Shown here: positions 1-6,552 of the stretch, piece by piece | How positions within the stretch are numbered: position 1 is the stretch's first letter | Layout of the letters: every line of letters starts with the position of its first letter | NCBI GenBank assembly: GCA_027622355.1 | Contig: JAQBZT010000073.1 | Coordinates: 1-10,469, forward strand | Direction: 5' to 3' | Source: a bacterium | GTDB taxonomy: Bacteria > UBA8248 | DNA: 10,469 bases | Notes under the pieces: model-generated | The model's input: the letters and a program-made list of their open reading frames with translations, nothing else | Databases searched by the model: none | What the model was told of the DNA's origin: nothing | Position numbers and translations under genes: made by a program

Positions 1-267
1 CAGGTTCAGCAGTTCGTCCTCGCCCCGCTTCGAAAGGTGATCTTCCAGCTCATAGGACACATCAAAATGGTCCACCACCGAGACCTTGCCCCGGCCCGTA
101 ATAAATATGATCTCCTCGATGCCCGAGTCCACCGCCTCCTGCACCCCCACCTGAATCTGGGGGATATCCACGATGGGCAGCATCTCCTTCGGGATCACCT
201 TGGTCGCGGGCAGGAACCGGATCCCCAGGCCCGCCACCGGGAAAACCGCCTTACGGATTCGCGTCAC
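1..267 (-). CDS. galU: UTP--glucose-1-phosphate uridylyltransferase-like protein (GalU family), N-terminal 89 codons, cut by the window edge
   Basis: The family makes UDP-glucose from UTP and glucose-1-phosphate in the cytoplasm, for surface polysaccharide and sugar-nucleotide synthesis. The translation gives the GalU N-terminus: RKAVFPVAGLG (residues 5-15), RFLPATK (17-23), PKEMLP (26-31) and DHFD, in family order and spacing. I chose the GTG at 267-265 because the protein then begins five codons before the RKA motif, as is usual, and CAGGG lies about 7 bases upstream. Three usually invariant positions differ. GLGTR reads GLGIR (Ile16), VDKP reads VDIP (Ile35), and IQY reads IQV (Val40). The gene has its own candidate promoter over the ligA stop. 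Family membership is clear. Whether this is the main, active GalU or a divergent paralogue cannot be told from the fragment. Confidence 0.88.
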   Translation of the reverse strand, partial: MTRIRKAVFPVAGLGIRFLPATKVIPKEMLPIVDIPQIQVGVQEAVDSGIEEIIFITGRGKVSVVDHFDVSYELEDHLSKRGEDELLNL

Positions 268-337
268 AAAATCGCCCTGAAATGAAGGAAAATTTGAGGG
301 ATCTCACTACGAAACCCGGGAGTGAACATCGCCCCGC

Positions 338-366
338 ATGATATGAAACCCGATCTTAAGCGTCAA
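338..366 (-). promoter_or_regulatory. Candidate sigma70-type promoter for galU
   Basis: Read on the minus strand there is TTGACG (366-361), exactly 17 bases, then TATCAT (343-338). Each hexamer matches five of six consensus bases. The TGA stop of ligA lies inside the -35 box. Transcription would start near 331 and leave a leader of about 64 bases before the galU GTG. No hairpin terminator for ligA is visible in the 95-base gap, so read-through from ligA could add to this promoter. The match is seen in the sequence; its activity is inferred. Confidence 0.55.
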
Positions 367-2429
367 GGAAGGATTCTTTCGCGCAAGGCCCGCTCGAATA
401 TCTCCTCATCCCAGACCGAAACGCCCAGTTTTTCCGCTTTCGCGAGCTTCGAGCCCGATGCCTCGCCCGCCACGAGATAGTCCGTCTTTTTGCTGATGGA
501 ACCGCTCACCCGTCCGCCGAGCGCCTCGATGGCCGCCCTGGCCTCGCTCCGCGAGCGGGTAGCCAGCGTCCCCGTGAGGACAAACGTCTTCCCGGAAAAA
601 ATCCCGCCGCCCGAGGCCGGCGCGGCCCGCTCCGGGGAGGAGGGGCGAACCCCCACATCCAAGAGATTTTCCACGATCTTTCGCGAGCGGGGGTTTTGAA
701 AGTATCCCACAACCTGCTCGGCGACCTGCGGGCCGACCTCGTGGATCGCCACGAGGATATCCAAATCCGCCTCGGCCAGTTTTTCCACGCTCCCGAACTG
801 ATCGGCCAATACCTCGGCAAGGTGCTCCCCCACGTGCCGGATGCCCAGGGCATAGAGAAACCGCGAGAGCGGGGGCGACTTCGCGGCCTCGAGCGCGGCC
901 AGAAGATTGTCCGCCGATTTTTCCCCCATCCGCTCGAGGCCGGCCAGCTGATCCCGCTTGAGGCGGAAAAGATCGGCGGGCTCGCGCACATGGCCCGCAT
1001 CTGCCAGCTGGTTGACCAGCTTCTCTCCCAGTCCCTCGATGTCCAGGGCGCGCCGGGAGGCGAAATGGTGAATCCCCTCGCGGACCACCGCCGGGCACGC
1101 CGGATTGGGGCACCGGGTGACTATCTCGCCCGCAGGGCGGACCACCGCCGTTTCGCAGATCGGGCACGACTTGGGAAGCTCGAAGGGCTTCGCGCCGGCG
1201 GGCCGCTTTTCGAGGATAACGGAAACCACCTCGGGGATGACATCTCCCGCCCGCTGTACGACCACCGTGTCGCCGATGCGGACATCTTTCTTCGCCAGCT
1301 CCTCTTCGTTGTGAAGGGTGGCCCGTGAGACCTCGACGCCGCCCACGCGCACCGGCGCCATCACGGCCACCGGCGTCAGGGCGCCCGTGCGGCCGACCTG
1401 GACGATGATGTCCTCAACCACCGTCGTTTCCTGCCGGGGGGGAAATTTGAACGCAATGGCCCATCTGGGCGCACGCGATTTCACCCCGAGCTCGGCCTGC
1501 AAATCGAAGGCGTCCACCTTGATGACCGCACCGTCGATCTCGTAGGGGGTCTCGTCCCGGTCGGCGAGAATCCGGTTGGCGTGCGCGATGGCTTCATCCA
1601 GGGAGCCGCACTTTTTCCAGGAGGGGTTCACCGGAAACCCCCAGAGGGGCAGCGCGGAGAGCAGCCGGGACTGGCTCTCGAAGGCGAACCCCTCGATGCG
1701 CCCGATGGCGTAGATGTAGATGTCGAGCGGGCGCGCCGCCGCGATGCGCGGGTCCAGCTGCCGGAGCGAGCCGGCCGCCGCATTGCGCGGATTGGCGAAA
1801 GGGGGCTCTCCCGCCTCCAGCCGCGCCTTGTTCAACTCCCGGAAAGGTTCGATCCGCATGAAAACCTCACCGCGCACCGAAAGATACGTGGGAACCTGGG
1901 GACCGCTTCGGGACTGTTCAAGCCGTGCGGGAATCGCCGAAAGAGTCCGAAGATTCTCCGTGGCCATCTCGCCGCGCACCCCGTCCCCGCGTGTTCCGCC
2001 CGATACGAAAACGCCTCCCTCGTAGATCAGCTCAACGGCGAGGCCGTCGAGTTTCGGCTCGACAACATACGCCCACTCCTCCACTTCCCGATCGAAATTC
2101 TGGAGGAGAAACCGGCGGGCGCGTTCCTCGAACTCGCAGACTTCCTCCTCGCTGGCCGCGTTTTCAAGGCTCATCATCGGGGGATCGTGCTCAAAAACCT
2201 TGAACGCCTCGAGGGGCTTCGCGCCCACCATCTGGGTCGGAGAAGCCGGCGTCACCAGGGAAGGGTATTTTTCTTCAAGGGCTTGAAGAGCCCGAAACTT
2301 CCGATCATATTCGGCATCGGAAACAGCCGGGGCGTCGAGAACGTAGTACCTGTAATTGTGCTGATGGAGTTCCGCCGCCAGTTCCCGGGCTCTTTTCTGG
2401 TCTTTCGGGGGAACTTTCTTTTTTTTCAT
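363..2429 (-). CDS. ligA: NAD+-dependent DNA ligase LigA
   Basis: LigA seals nicks in duplex DNA during replication and repair, using NAD+. This 688-residue protein has the full family architecture and near-normal length (E. coli has 671). In order: domain Ia with HNYRYYVLDAP and SDAEYD (24-42); MSLENA (86-91); adenylation motif KLDG with nucleophile Lys126; TRGDG (146-150); PRNAAAGSLRQLD (214-226); IDGAVIKV (298-305); and RWAIAFKFP (322-330). The OB fold, a Cys4 zinc site (Cys422, 425, 440, 445), helix-hairpin-helix repeats with GLGEK and GIRHVG, and a C-terminal BRCT domain (about 607-688) follow. I chose the ATG at 2429, which starts MKKKK 31 bases after the cpoB stop. An in-frame ATG at 2489 would add 20 residues and overlap cpoB by 29 bases. 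Neither has a strong ribosome site, so translation may be coupled to cpoB. Confidence 0.97.
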   Translation of the reverse strand: MKKKKVPPKDQKRARELAAELHQHNYRYYVLDAPAVSDAEYDRKFRALQALEEKYPSLVTPASPTQMVGAKPLEAFKVFEHDPPMMSLENAASEEEVCEFEERARRFLLQNFDREVEEWAYVVEPKLDGLAVELIYEGGVFVSGGTRGDGVRGEMATENLRTLSAIPARLEQSRSGPQVPTYLSVRGEVFMRIEPFRELNKARLEAGEPPFANPRNAAAGSLRQLDPRIAAARPLDIYIYAIGRIEGFAFESQSRLLSALPLWGFPVNPSWKKCGSLDEAIAHANRILADRDETPYEIDGAVIKVDAFDLQAELGVKSRAPRWAIAFKFPPRQETTVVEDIIVQVGRTGALTPVAVMAPVRVGGVEVSRATLHNEEELAKKDVRIGDTVVVQRAGDVIPEVVSVILEKRPAGAKPFELPKSCPICETAVVRPAGEIVTRCPNPACPAVVREGIHHFASRRALDIEGLGEKLVNQLADAGHVREPADLFRLKRDQLAGLERMGEKSADNLLAALEAAKSPPLSRFLYALGIRHVGEHLAEVLADQFGSVEKLAEADLDILVAIHEVGPQVAEQVVGYFQNPRSRKIVENLLDVGVRPSSPERAAPASGGGIFSGKTFVLTGTLATRSRSEARAAIEALGGRVSGSISKKTDYLVAGEASGSKLAKAEKLGVSVWDEEIFERALRERILP

Positions 2430-2460
2430 CGGTATCCACGCCGGAGCGGAGCGGCTTCGC

Positions 2461-3414
2461 CTAGAAGGATTTGAGGCGCTCCAGGGCATTTCTCGCCGCG
2501 TCGGAGCCGGGGTACTTTCTTCCCACCCGCTCGAGCAGCTCTCGCGCGCTCGCCTTGTCGCCCAGACTCAAAAAAGAAAGCGCTTCTTTCAGGAGCGCGT
2601 CGGGGGCCTTGTCTCCATTGGCGTAGTCTACCTGCACCTTGTTGTAAGAAAGAATCGCCCGCTCGTAATTTTTTTCCGCGAAATACGATTCCCCGATCAG
2701 GTACTGGGCATCGTCGGCGAGTTCGTGGGTCGGATATTTTTCGATGAAACGCTGGAGGAGCAGCCGCGCCCGCGGAAAGCTCTTTTCCTTTTCCAGGACG
2801 CGCACGGCCTCGTTGAAATCAACCTCCGGCCCCGCCTTTTCCACGGGCGGAGACGAAGGCAACGCGGAAGGATCTCCCGCGGGAGGAACCGTGGCCACAT
2901 TCGGGCCCGCCGGAGGAGTGCCCCCTTTGGGCGGTGCAGGGGTTGTGGTTGCGGAAGGCTGCTCCGGCGTTCCAGTGGCGGGAGCCCCGGCGGGAGGCAG
3001 CCCGGAGGGACCCTCCGGGGGCACGGTGCCGGCGCCTACCCCGGTTCCCTGAAGCCCGCCCGAGCGCAAAAGAGCGACCGTCTTCTCGTTCGCCTCAACC
3101 CGTTTTTTGAATTCCTCGAAAAACCGTTCGATGTTTTTCAGGGACTCTGCCTGGGCCCGCTGCATTTTTTCAATGTTGCCCGAAAGCGTTTGCAGCTCCC
3201 GGCGGGCCGCTTCGATGCGCTGTTCCTGGTTGGCGAGACCCCGGCGCAAGCTCTCGAGGTGGCGGGCCAAGGCGTCGCTTCCGCTGCCCGATGGCAACGC
3301 CGGCGACGGGGAAGAGCCGCTGCCGCCGGCCGGCACTCCCACCTCGGCGCATCCGGCAAGCACGAAGAGGGCCGCCAGACACACCACCGCACGATTCAGA
3401 GACAATCGAGTCAT
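2461..3414 (-). CDS. cpoB: Tol-Pal accessory protein CpoB/YbgF, predicted lipoprotein
   Basis: CpoB (YbgF) is a periplasmic TPR protein that in E. coli links the Tol machine to PBP1B and outer-membrane constriction. This 317-residue product has a short basic N-terminus, a hydrophobic stretch (9-20) and the lipobox LAGC with Cys22. A Gly/Ser/Pro spacer follows, then a helical coiled-coil region (about 47-118). A long Pro/Gly/Ala/Thr linker (about 120-195) leads to a C-terminal TPR domain (about 197-317) with repeats such as ADDAQYLIGESYF. E. coli CpoB has a cleavable signal peptide and no lipobox, so the lipid anchor is a difference. The ATG at 3414 was chosen because GGGGAG lies 9 bases upstream. 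An ATG at 3456 has no ribosome site and would put charged residues ahead of the signal peptide. The gene follows pal, the standard order. Confidence 0.92.
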   Translation of the reverse strand: MTRLSLNRAVVCLAALFVLAGCAEVGVPAGGSGSSPSPALPSGSGSDALARHLESLRRGLANQEQRIEAARRELQTLSGNIEKMQRAQAESLKNIERFFEEFKKRVEANEKTVALLRSGGLQGTGVGAGTVPPEGPSGLPPAGAPATGTPEQPSATTTPAPPKGGTPPAGPNVATVPPAGDPSALPSSPPVEKAGPEVDFNEAVRVLEKEKSFPRARLLLQRFIEKYPTHELADDAQYLIGESYFAEKNYERAILSYNKVQVDYANGDKAPDALLKEALSFLSLGDKASARELLERVGRKYPGSDAARNALERLKSF

Positions 3415-3417
3415 ATG

Positions 3418-3450
3418 AAAAAACTCCCCGGCGGCATACCACCGGGGAGT
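3418..3450 (-). terminator. Rho-independent terminator whose 3' arm contains the cpoB ribosome binding site
   Basis: On the minus strand, ACTCCCCGG (3450-3442) pairs perfectly with CCGGGGAGT (3431-3423). The pairing can continue inward past one mismatch with two G-C pairs around a four-base loop. The 3' arm runs straight into a U-run of six (3423-3418). This is the classic intrinsic terminator form, 29 bases after the pal stop. The GGGGAG serving cpoB (3429-3424) lies in the 3' arm, with cpoB ATG 9 bases beyond. The hairpin would therefore both end many pal transcripts and hide the ribosome site in those that pass. The structure is read directly; its regulatory effect is inferred. Confidence 0.75.
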
Positions 3451-3478
3451 CCTCATTCGGTAAGCCAGGCGGGAACCT

Positions 3479-4042
3479 TTAGTTCAACCCGGCGGGAACG
3501 CCCCCGATTACATTGAACTTGGCCCGGCGGTTTTTGGCCCACGCAATTTCATGATGCCGCGGATCGACAGGACGCTCTTCTCCGTAGCTGACCGTATCGA
3601 CCCGGGAGGCGGAAACTCCGAGCGAAACGAGATAGTCCTTCGCTGCCTGCGCACGACGATGACCGAGCGCAATGTTGTACTCGCTCGTTCCGCGCTCGTC
3701 CGCATGTCCTTCAATCTGGATCCGGATCGTCGGAAAATCGGACAGAAAGCGCGCCTTATGATCCAGGACTCCCCGCATGTCGGTGCGGATTTCAAACCTA
3801 TCGAAATCGAAATAGATCAAGTCATTCTCAAGCTGTTGAATCCCGCTTTTCATTCTCTGCATTCGCTGGCGTGCAGCTTCCTGCATGGCGCTTGACGGAG
3901 GAGCTGTACCACTGCCGCGCCGACTGGCAGCGGACACATCCTCATCCGTTTTCACGAGTTGCTCGGCACAGCCAACCACAAAAAACAGCGCCGCAGCCAC
4001 CAGGGCAAAACGAAATCCCTTGGTTTTAAGCTTAGAAAACAT
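3479..4042 (-). CDS. pal: Peptidoglycan-associated lipoprotein Pal
   Basis: Pal anchors the outer membrane to peptidoglycan and is the outer-membrane partner of TolB. The 187-residue protein starts with a basic n-region and a hydrophobic core (about 11-23), then the lipobox VVGC with Cys25 as the lipidated residue. A flexible Ser/Thr/Gly/Pro tether (about 35-55) and a short helical stretch lead to an OmpA-like domain (about 72-180). This domain shows YFDFDRFEI, IEGHADERG with Asp115, and GHRRA with Arg130. Asp115 and Arg130 are the residues expected to hold the diaminopimelate side chain. SYGEERP and NRRAKF close the fold. The ATG at 4042 has a very strong site, GAGGAGGAG (4057-4049), six bases upstream. 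A 230-base gap with its own candidate promoter separates pal from tolB. Confidence 0.97.
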   Translation of the reverse strand: MFSKLKTKGFRFALVAAALFFVVGCAEQLVKTDEDVSAASRRGSGTAPPSSAMQEAARQRMQRMKSGIQQLENDLIYFDFDRFEIRTDMRGVLDHKARFLSDFPTIRIQIEGHADERGTSEYNIALGHRRAQAAKDYLVSLGVSASRVDTVSYGEERPVDPRHHEIAWAKNRRAKFNVIGGVPAGLN

Positions 4043-4111
4043 TCAATTCTCCTCCTCGCAATACTGCGGTCGGGCATCCATGGAGAAACCAAACCGAACG
4101 CAAAAACCCAT
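4043..4111 (-). other. Possible 22-codon leader ORF immediately upstream of pal
   Basis: An ATG at 4111 opens a frame of 22 codons that ends in TGA at 4045-4043. The stop is followed directly by the pal ATG, so the junction reads TGAATG. The last codons, three GAG in a row, are the pal Shine-Dalgarno sequence. GAGG precedes the start by only two bases, which is too close for a good ribosome site. The predicted peptide is recognised as nothing known. This could be a translated leader that controls access to the pal ribosome site, or a chance open frame. I list it because of the exact abutment, with low confidence. Confidence 0.2.
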
Positions 4112-4141
4112 CGCCTCAATTTAACAGAACGGACAAACCCT

Positions 4142-4182
4142 ATATGGCTGTTTTTACACCTTTTTCACACCTACAGCCATAT
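4142..4182. repeat. Perfect 10-bp inverted repeat in the pal leader
   Basis: ATATGGCTGT (4142-4151) is mirrored by ACAGCCATAT (4173-4182), with 21 bases between. Overlapping the end of the left arm and filling most of the spacer is an imperfect direct repeat, TTTTTACACC (4151-4160) and TTTTTCACACC (4161-4171). The element lies downstream of the candidate pal promoter, so it would be transcribed and could fold into a stem-loop, or it could be a protein-binding site. No U-run follows either arm, so it is not an intrinsic terminator. The repeat is seen directly; no function is assigned. Confidence 0.6.
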
Positions 4183-4205
4183 CTTACAAGATCCAAGGCC
4201 ACACA

Positions 4206-4234
4206 AGTATAATCTGCTTCACACTTTGGAGCAA
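4206..4234 (-). promoter_or_regulatory. Candidate sigma70-type promoter for pal
   Basis: On the minus strand TTGCTC (4234-4229) is followed after 17 bases by TATACT (4211-4206). The -10 box matches five of six consensus bases; the -35 box matches three. The start would lie near 4199 and give a leader of about 157 bases that contains the inverted repeat and the possible short ORF. The surrounding 230 bases between tolB and pal are clearly AT-richer than the genes, which fits a promoter region. This would let pal be made apart from tolQRAB. Confidence 0.45.
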
Positions 4235-4272
4235 GCCCGTAAACGCCCATCTTTATTGTCTTTTTCGTGCTT

Positions 4273-5607
4273 TTACGGCAACGAGGGAGACCAGGAGGGC
4301 TCCTGGCCGGGGGGGAGGCGGAAGAGCTGCGTCCCCATGGCGGTCATCACATATACATATTTCAGGCCGGAACGATCTGAGGAAAATGCGATATGCCGCC
4401 CGTCCGGCGACCAGGTAGGAGATTCGTTTCGGCCCTGCCCGCCGGTCAGGCGCCGGAGATCAGAGCCGTCGGGATTGACGGAAACCACATCGATGGATTT
4501 GTTGTCCGTCAAGCGGCTGCTGAAGGTGATCCGGTCCCCCCGGGGGCTCCACTCGGGCTCGGAATTGTAGCTTCCCTGGAAAGAAATCCGCTTCGGACCC
4601 GAGCCGTCCGCGTTCATGACATATACCTGCGGGCCGCCCGCGCGACCGGAAGTAAAGACGATCTTTTTCCCGTCGGGCGAGAAGGAAGGCGACACGTCGA
4701 TTCCGTAATTGCGCGTGAGGCGCTTCCGGACACGAAGTATCATGTCGTACCTGTGGAGCTGGAAATTTCTTCCCGTCAGCTCGGAGAAAACAAAATACCG
4801 GCTGTTCGGCGAGAACGCGCCACCGATGGCCTGGTTCTTCCTTGAACTCACCCGGATCTCCGGCCCGCCATTGGTGGGCAGAAGAAAAACGCCCGGGGGA
4901 TTCGACTTGAACGAGGAATAGGCCAGCCACTTTCCATCGGGAGACCAGGCCGGCGAGTTGTTTCCGTGTCCGTTCCGGGTCACGCGCCGCAAAGAAGCGC
5001 CGTCCCAGTCCATGATGTATATCTCGCCGCGGGTGCGGGCGGTGCGCTTGGCGACAAAAGCGATCTGGGTGTCGAACACCCCCGCTTCTCCGGTGAATCT
5101 CTCCATCACTGCGTTTGCAAACCGGTGCGCCAGAATCCGCCAGTTGCTCTTGGGGTACTGGTACCTTTTCCCCAGCTCCTGTGTGCCGCGCGCCGTGTCG
5201 TACAGGTAGGCCTCCACCAGTACCTGATCCCCCTCAATCACGTAGCCGCCCTTGATGAGGGCCTCGGCGCGAACCACATTCAGCCACTCGGAAAAGCGCT
5301 GTTCATCTCTCCTGATTCCCGCCGCGAAGGGATCTTCCAGATAGCTCTTCCGGGAAGGAAAATAAAAAATACCGGTCCGGGTGAGATCGCTCTGTATCAA
5401 ATCGGCGATTTGCTCTCCCAGCGGATCGCGGCGGCCCTTCAGGGGCCGGAACGCCGGGAGCGCGATGCGGATTTTGCGCGCCGTGGGGGAGTAGATGTCG
5501 ATGAATACCCGACTCTTCGCGGCCTCGGCCCACCCGCCCGCAAACACCGCCAGAAAAAAAAGGAAGGCCACGCCGCAGCGCACCGCAAGGAAAAACACTT
5601 TTTTCAT
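4273..5607 (-). CDS. tolB: Tol-Pal periplasmic beta-propeller protein TolB
   Basis: TolB is the periplasmic protein that binds Pal and the TolA C-terminal domain. The 444-residue product has a signal peptide (basic start, hydrophobic core about 4-24, likely cleavage after AEA at about 27-29). The N-terminal TolB domain (about 33-180) includes RIALPAF, LTRTGIFYF, WLNVVRAEALIKGGY and RFTGEAGVFDTQIAFV. A six-bladed propeller follows, with repeated WSPDGK/SFSPDGKKIVF/WSPRGDRI/WSPDGRHIAF units (221, 308, 353 and 399). The chain ends shortly after the last blade, as in other TolB proteins. I chose ATG at 5607 over an upstream TTG at 5625: AGGTGA sits four bases before it and the signal peptide then begins MKK. 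The tolA stop codon overlaps this ribosome site, so the two genes are probably translationally coupled. Confidence 0.97.
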   Translation of the reverse strand: MKKVFFLAVRCGVAFLFFLAVFAGGWAEAAKSRVFIDIYSPTARKIRIALPAFRPLKGRRDPLGEQIADLIQSDLTRTGIFYFPSRKSYLEDPFAAGIRRDEQRFSEWLNVVRAEALIKGGYVIEGDQVLVEAYLYDTARGTQELGKRYQYPKSNWRILAHRFANAVMERFTGEAGVFDTQIAFVAKRTARTRGEIYIMDWDGASLRRVTRNGHGNNSPAWSPDGKWLAYSSFKSNPPGVFLLPTNGGPEIRVSSRKNQAIGGAFSPNSRYFVFSELTGRNFQLHRYDMILRVRKRLTRNYGIDVSPSFSPDGKKIVFTSGRAGGPQVYVMNADGSGPKRISFQGSYNSEPEWSPRGDRITFSSRLTDNKSIDVVSVNPDGSDLRRLTGGQGRNESPTWSPDGRHIAFSSDRSGLKYVYVMTAMGTQLFRLPPGQEPSWSPSLP

Positions 5608-5615
5608 CCGTTCAC

Positions 5616-6536
5616 CTATTTGCAAAAGCTCCGGCCGCAGAAACGAAACCCCAGCAGCAGCCAGGCATCCTCTATCGTGTTCGGCGGAGGTGGAAACGAG
5701 GGACTCGCCGCCTTGGCCACTGCCCGCAGCGCCGCATCGTCATAGGCGCGATTGCCGCTCGAGCTGTCGAGCTTCAGAGCCCGGATGCGTCCATCCCGGC
5801 TGACGTCAACGGTCACCGTCGTCCGGTAATTTTCCACCTTTTCCAGACTTAGCGGAATGGCCCAGTTGCTCCGCACCCGCTCGGCCAAAAGACCGTAGTA
5901 GCGCTCAAGCTCGGTACGGGCAACGCCGCCACCGCCCGCTCCCAGGCTGCCGCCCCCCTGCCCGTCGCCGCCCCCTTGCCCCGGATATCCATAGCGGGCC
6001 GGGGGAGAGGGCTTGGCCGGTTCCGCTTTCGCCACCCGGGTTTCTTTCTTCGGTGAATCCAGGGATTTGGCGTATCGCTCCCGCCAGCTCTTTTGCCGGA
6101 GCAAGCGCTTCTCCCGCTCCGAGAGCACTTTTGGGGGCGGTTTTTTCGCCTTGCGGAGCGCCTGGGCGTCTGTCTTTTTCGCTGAAGCGGTTTGTCTCGT
6201 CTTCCGGATCTGCTTTGGCTTCGCATCCGGGGGCCGGCGCTGGGGGCGATCTCCCGATTTCCCACGCGTGGAACCTCCGGGGATCTCGTCCGCACCGACG
6301 AGGCTGACAGCCGTGCCGCTTCCGAAATAACGGTATCTGGGCTTCGAGGGCGCCAAAGTCACCCAGACAAACAGCAGCGCATGAAGCGCAAACGAAGACG
6401 CCCAGGCAATGCGAAAGCGCTTGTTCTGAAAAATTCCGTTGACCCGGCTTCTCCGGCGATTTCCGTCGGAAGCGGGAGGGAATTCACGGGCGTTATCTTT
6501 CATTGGATTCCGATCTGGAGACGGACTGCCCCTCAT
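5616..6536 (-). CDS. tolA: TolA/TonB-like periplasm-spanning energy transducer of the Tol system
   Basis: By position (tolR to tolB) this is the TolA partner that TolQR energises. The product, up to 306 residues, has a basic cytoplasmic start and one membrane segment (about 42-62) carrying Ser48 and His52, the SxxxH pair typical of TolA and TonB. A long Lys/Arg/Ala/Pro-rich periplasmic stretch (about 88-182) and a Gly-rich hinge (about 183-204) follow. The C-terminal domain (about 207-299) resembles the TonB family: YYGLLAERVRSNW, VTVDVSRDGRI, AYDDAALRAVAKASP-like helix and FRF end. The chain ends with CGRSFCK, an unusual Cys pair (300, 305). ATG at 6536, 16 bases after the tolR stop, gives the longest frame. 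ATG at 6503 would remove 11 residues and keep the membrane segment; neither has a decisive ribosome site. Confidence 0.88.
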   Translation of the reverse strand: MRGSPSPDRNPMKDNAREFPPASDGNRRRSRVNGIFQNKRFRIAWASSFALHALLFVWVTLAPSKPRYRYFGSGTAVSLVGADEIPGGSTRGKSGDRPQRRPPDAKPKQIRKTRQTASAKKTDAQALRKAKKPPPKVLSEREKRLLRQKSWRERYAKSLDSPKKETRVAKAEPAKPSPPARYGYPGQGGGDGQGGGSLGAGGGGVARTELERYYGLLAERVRSNWAIPLSLEKVENYRTTVTVDVSRDGRIRALKLDSSSGNRAYDDAALRAVAKAASPSFPPPPNTIEDAWLLLGFRFCGRSFCK

Positions 6537-6552
6537 CCTGAAGACCGTCTCG

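Noticed and set aside
1581..2474. Plus-strand open frame of 297 codons across the 5' half of ligA
   Set aside because: It lies entirely opposite conserved LigA motifs (KLDG, PRNAAAG, zinc-site side), so it is a shadow frame.
2725..3516. Plus-strand open frame of 263 codons opposite cpoB and the pal end
   Set aside because: It is Arg/Gly-rich low-complexity translation produced by the antisense of the Pro/Gly/Ala linker, and it spans the terminator.
4142..4182. The inverted repeat as a tolB transcription terminator
   Set aside because: No U-run follows the stem on either strand, the arms are AT-containing and the loop is 21 bases, so it is not an intrinsic terminator.
4160..4230. TGTGA-like half-sites (GTGTGAA on the minus strand) suggesting CRP control of pal
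   Set aside because: The half-sites are not arranged as TGTGA-N6-TCACA palindromes, so a CRP call is not supported.
5943..5990. GC-rich repetitive stretch in tolA as a tandem repeat element
   Set aside because: It encodes the Gly-rich hinge before the C-terminal domain, which is normal for this protein type; there is no exact repeat unit.
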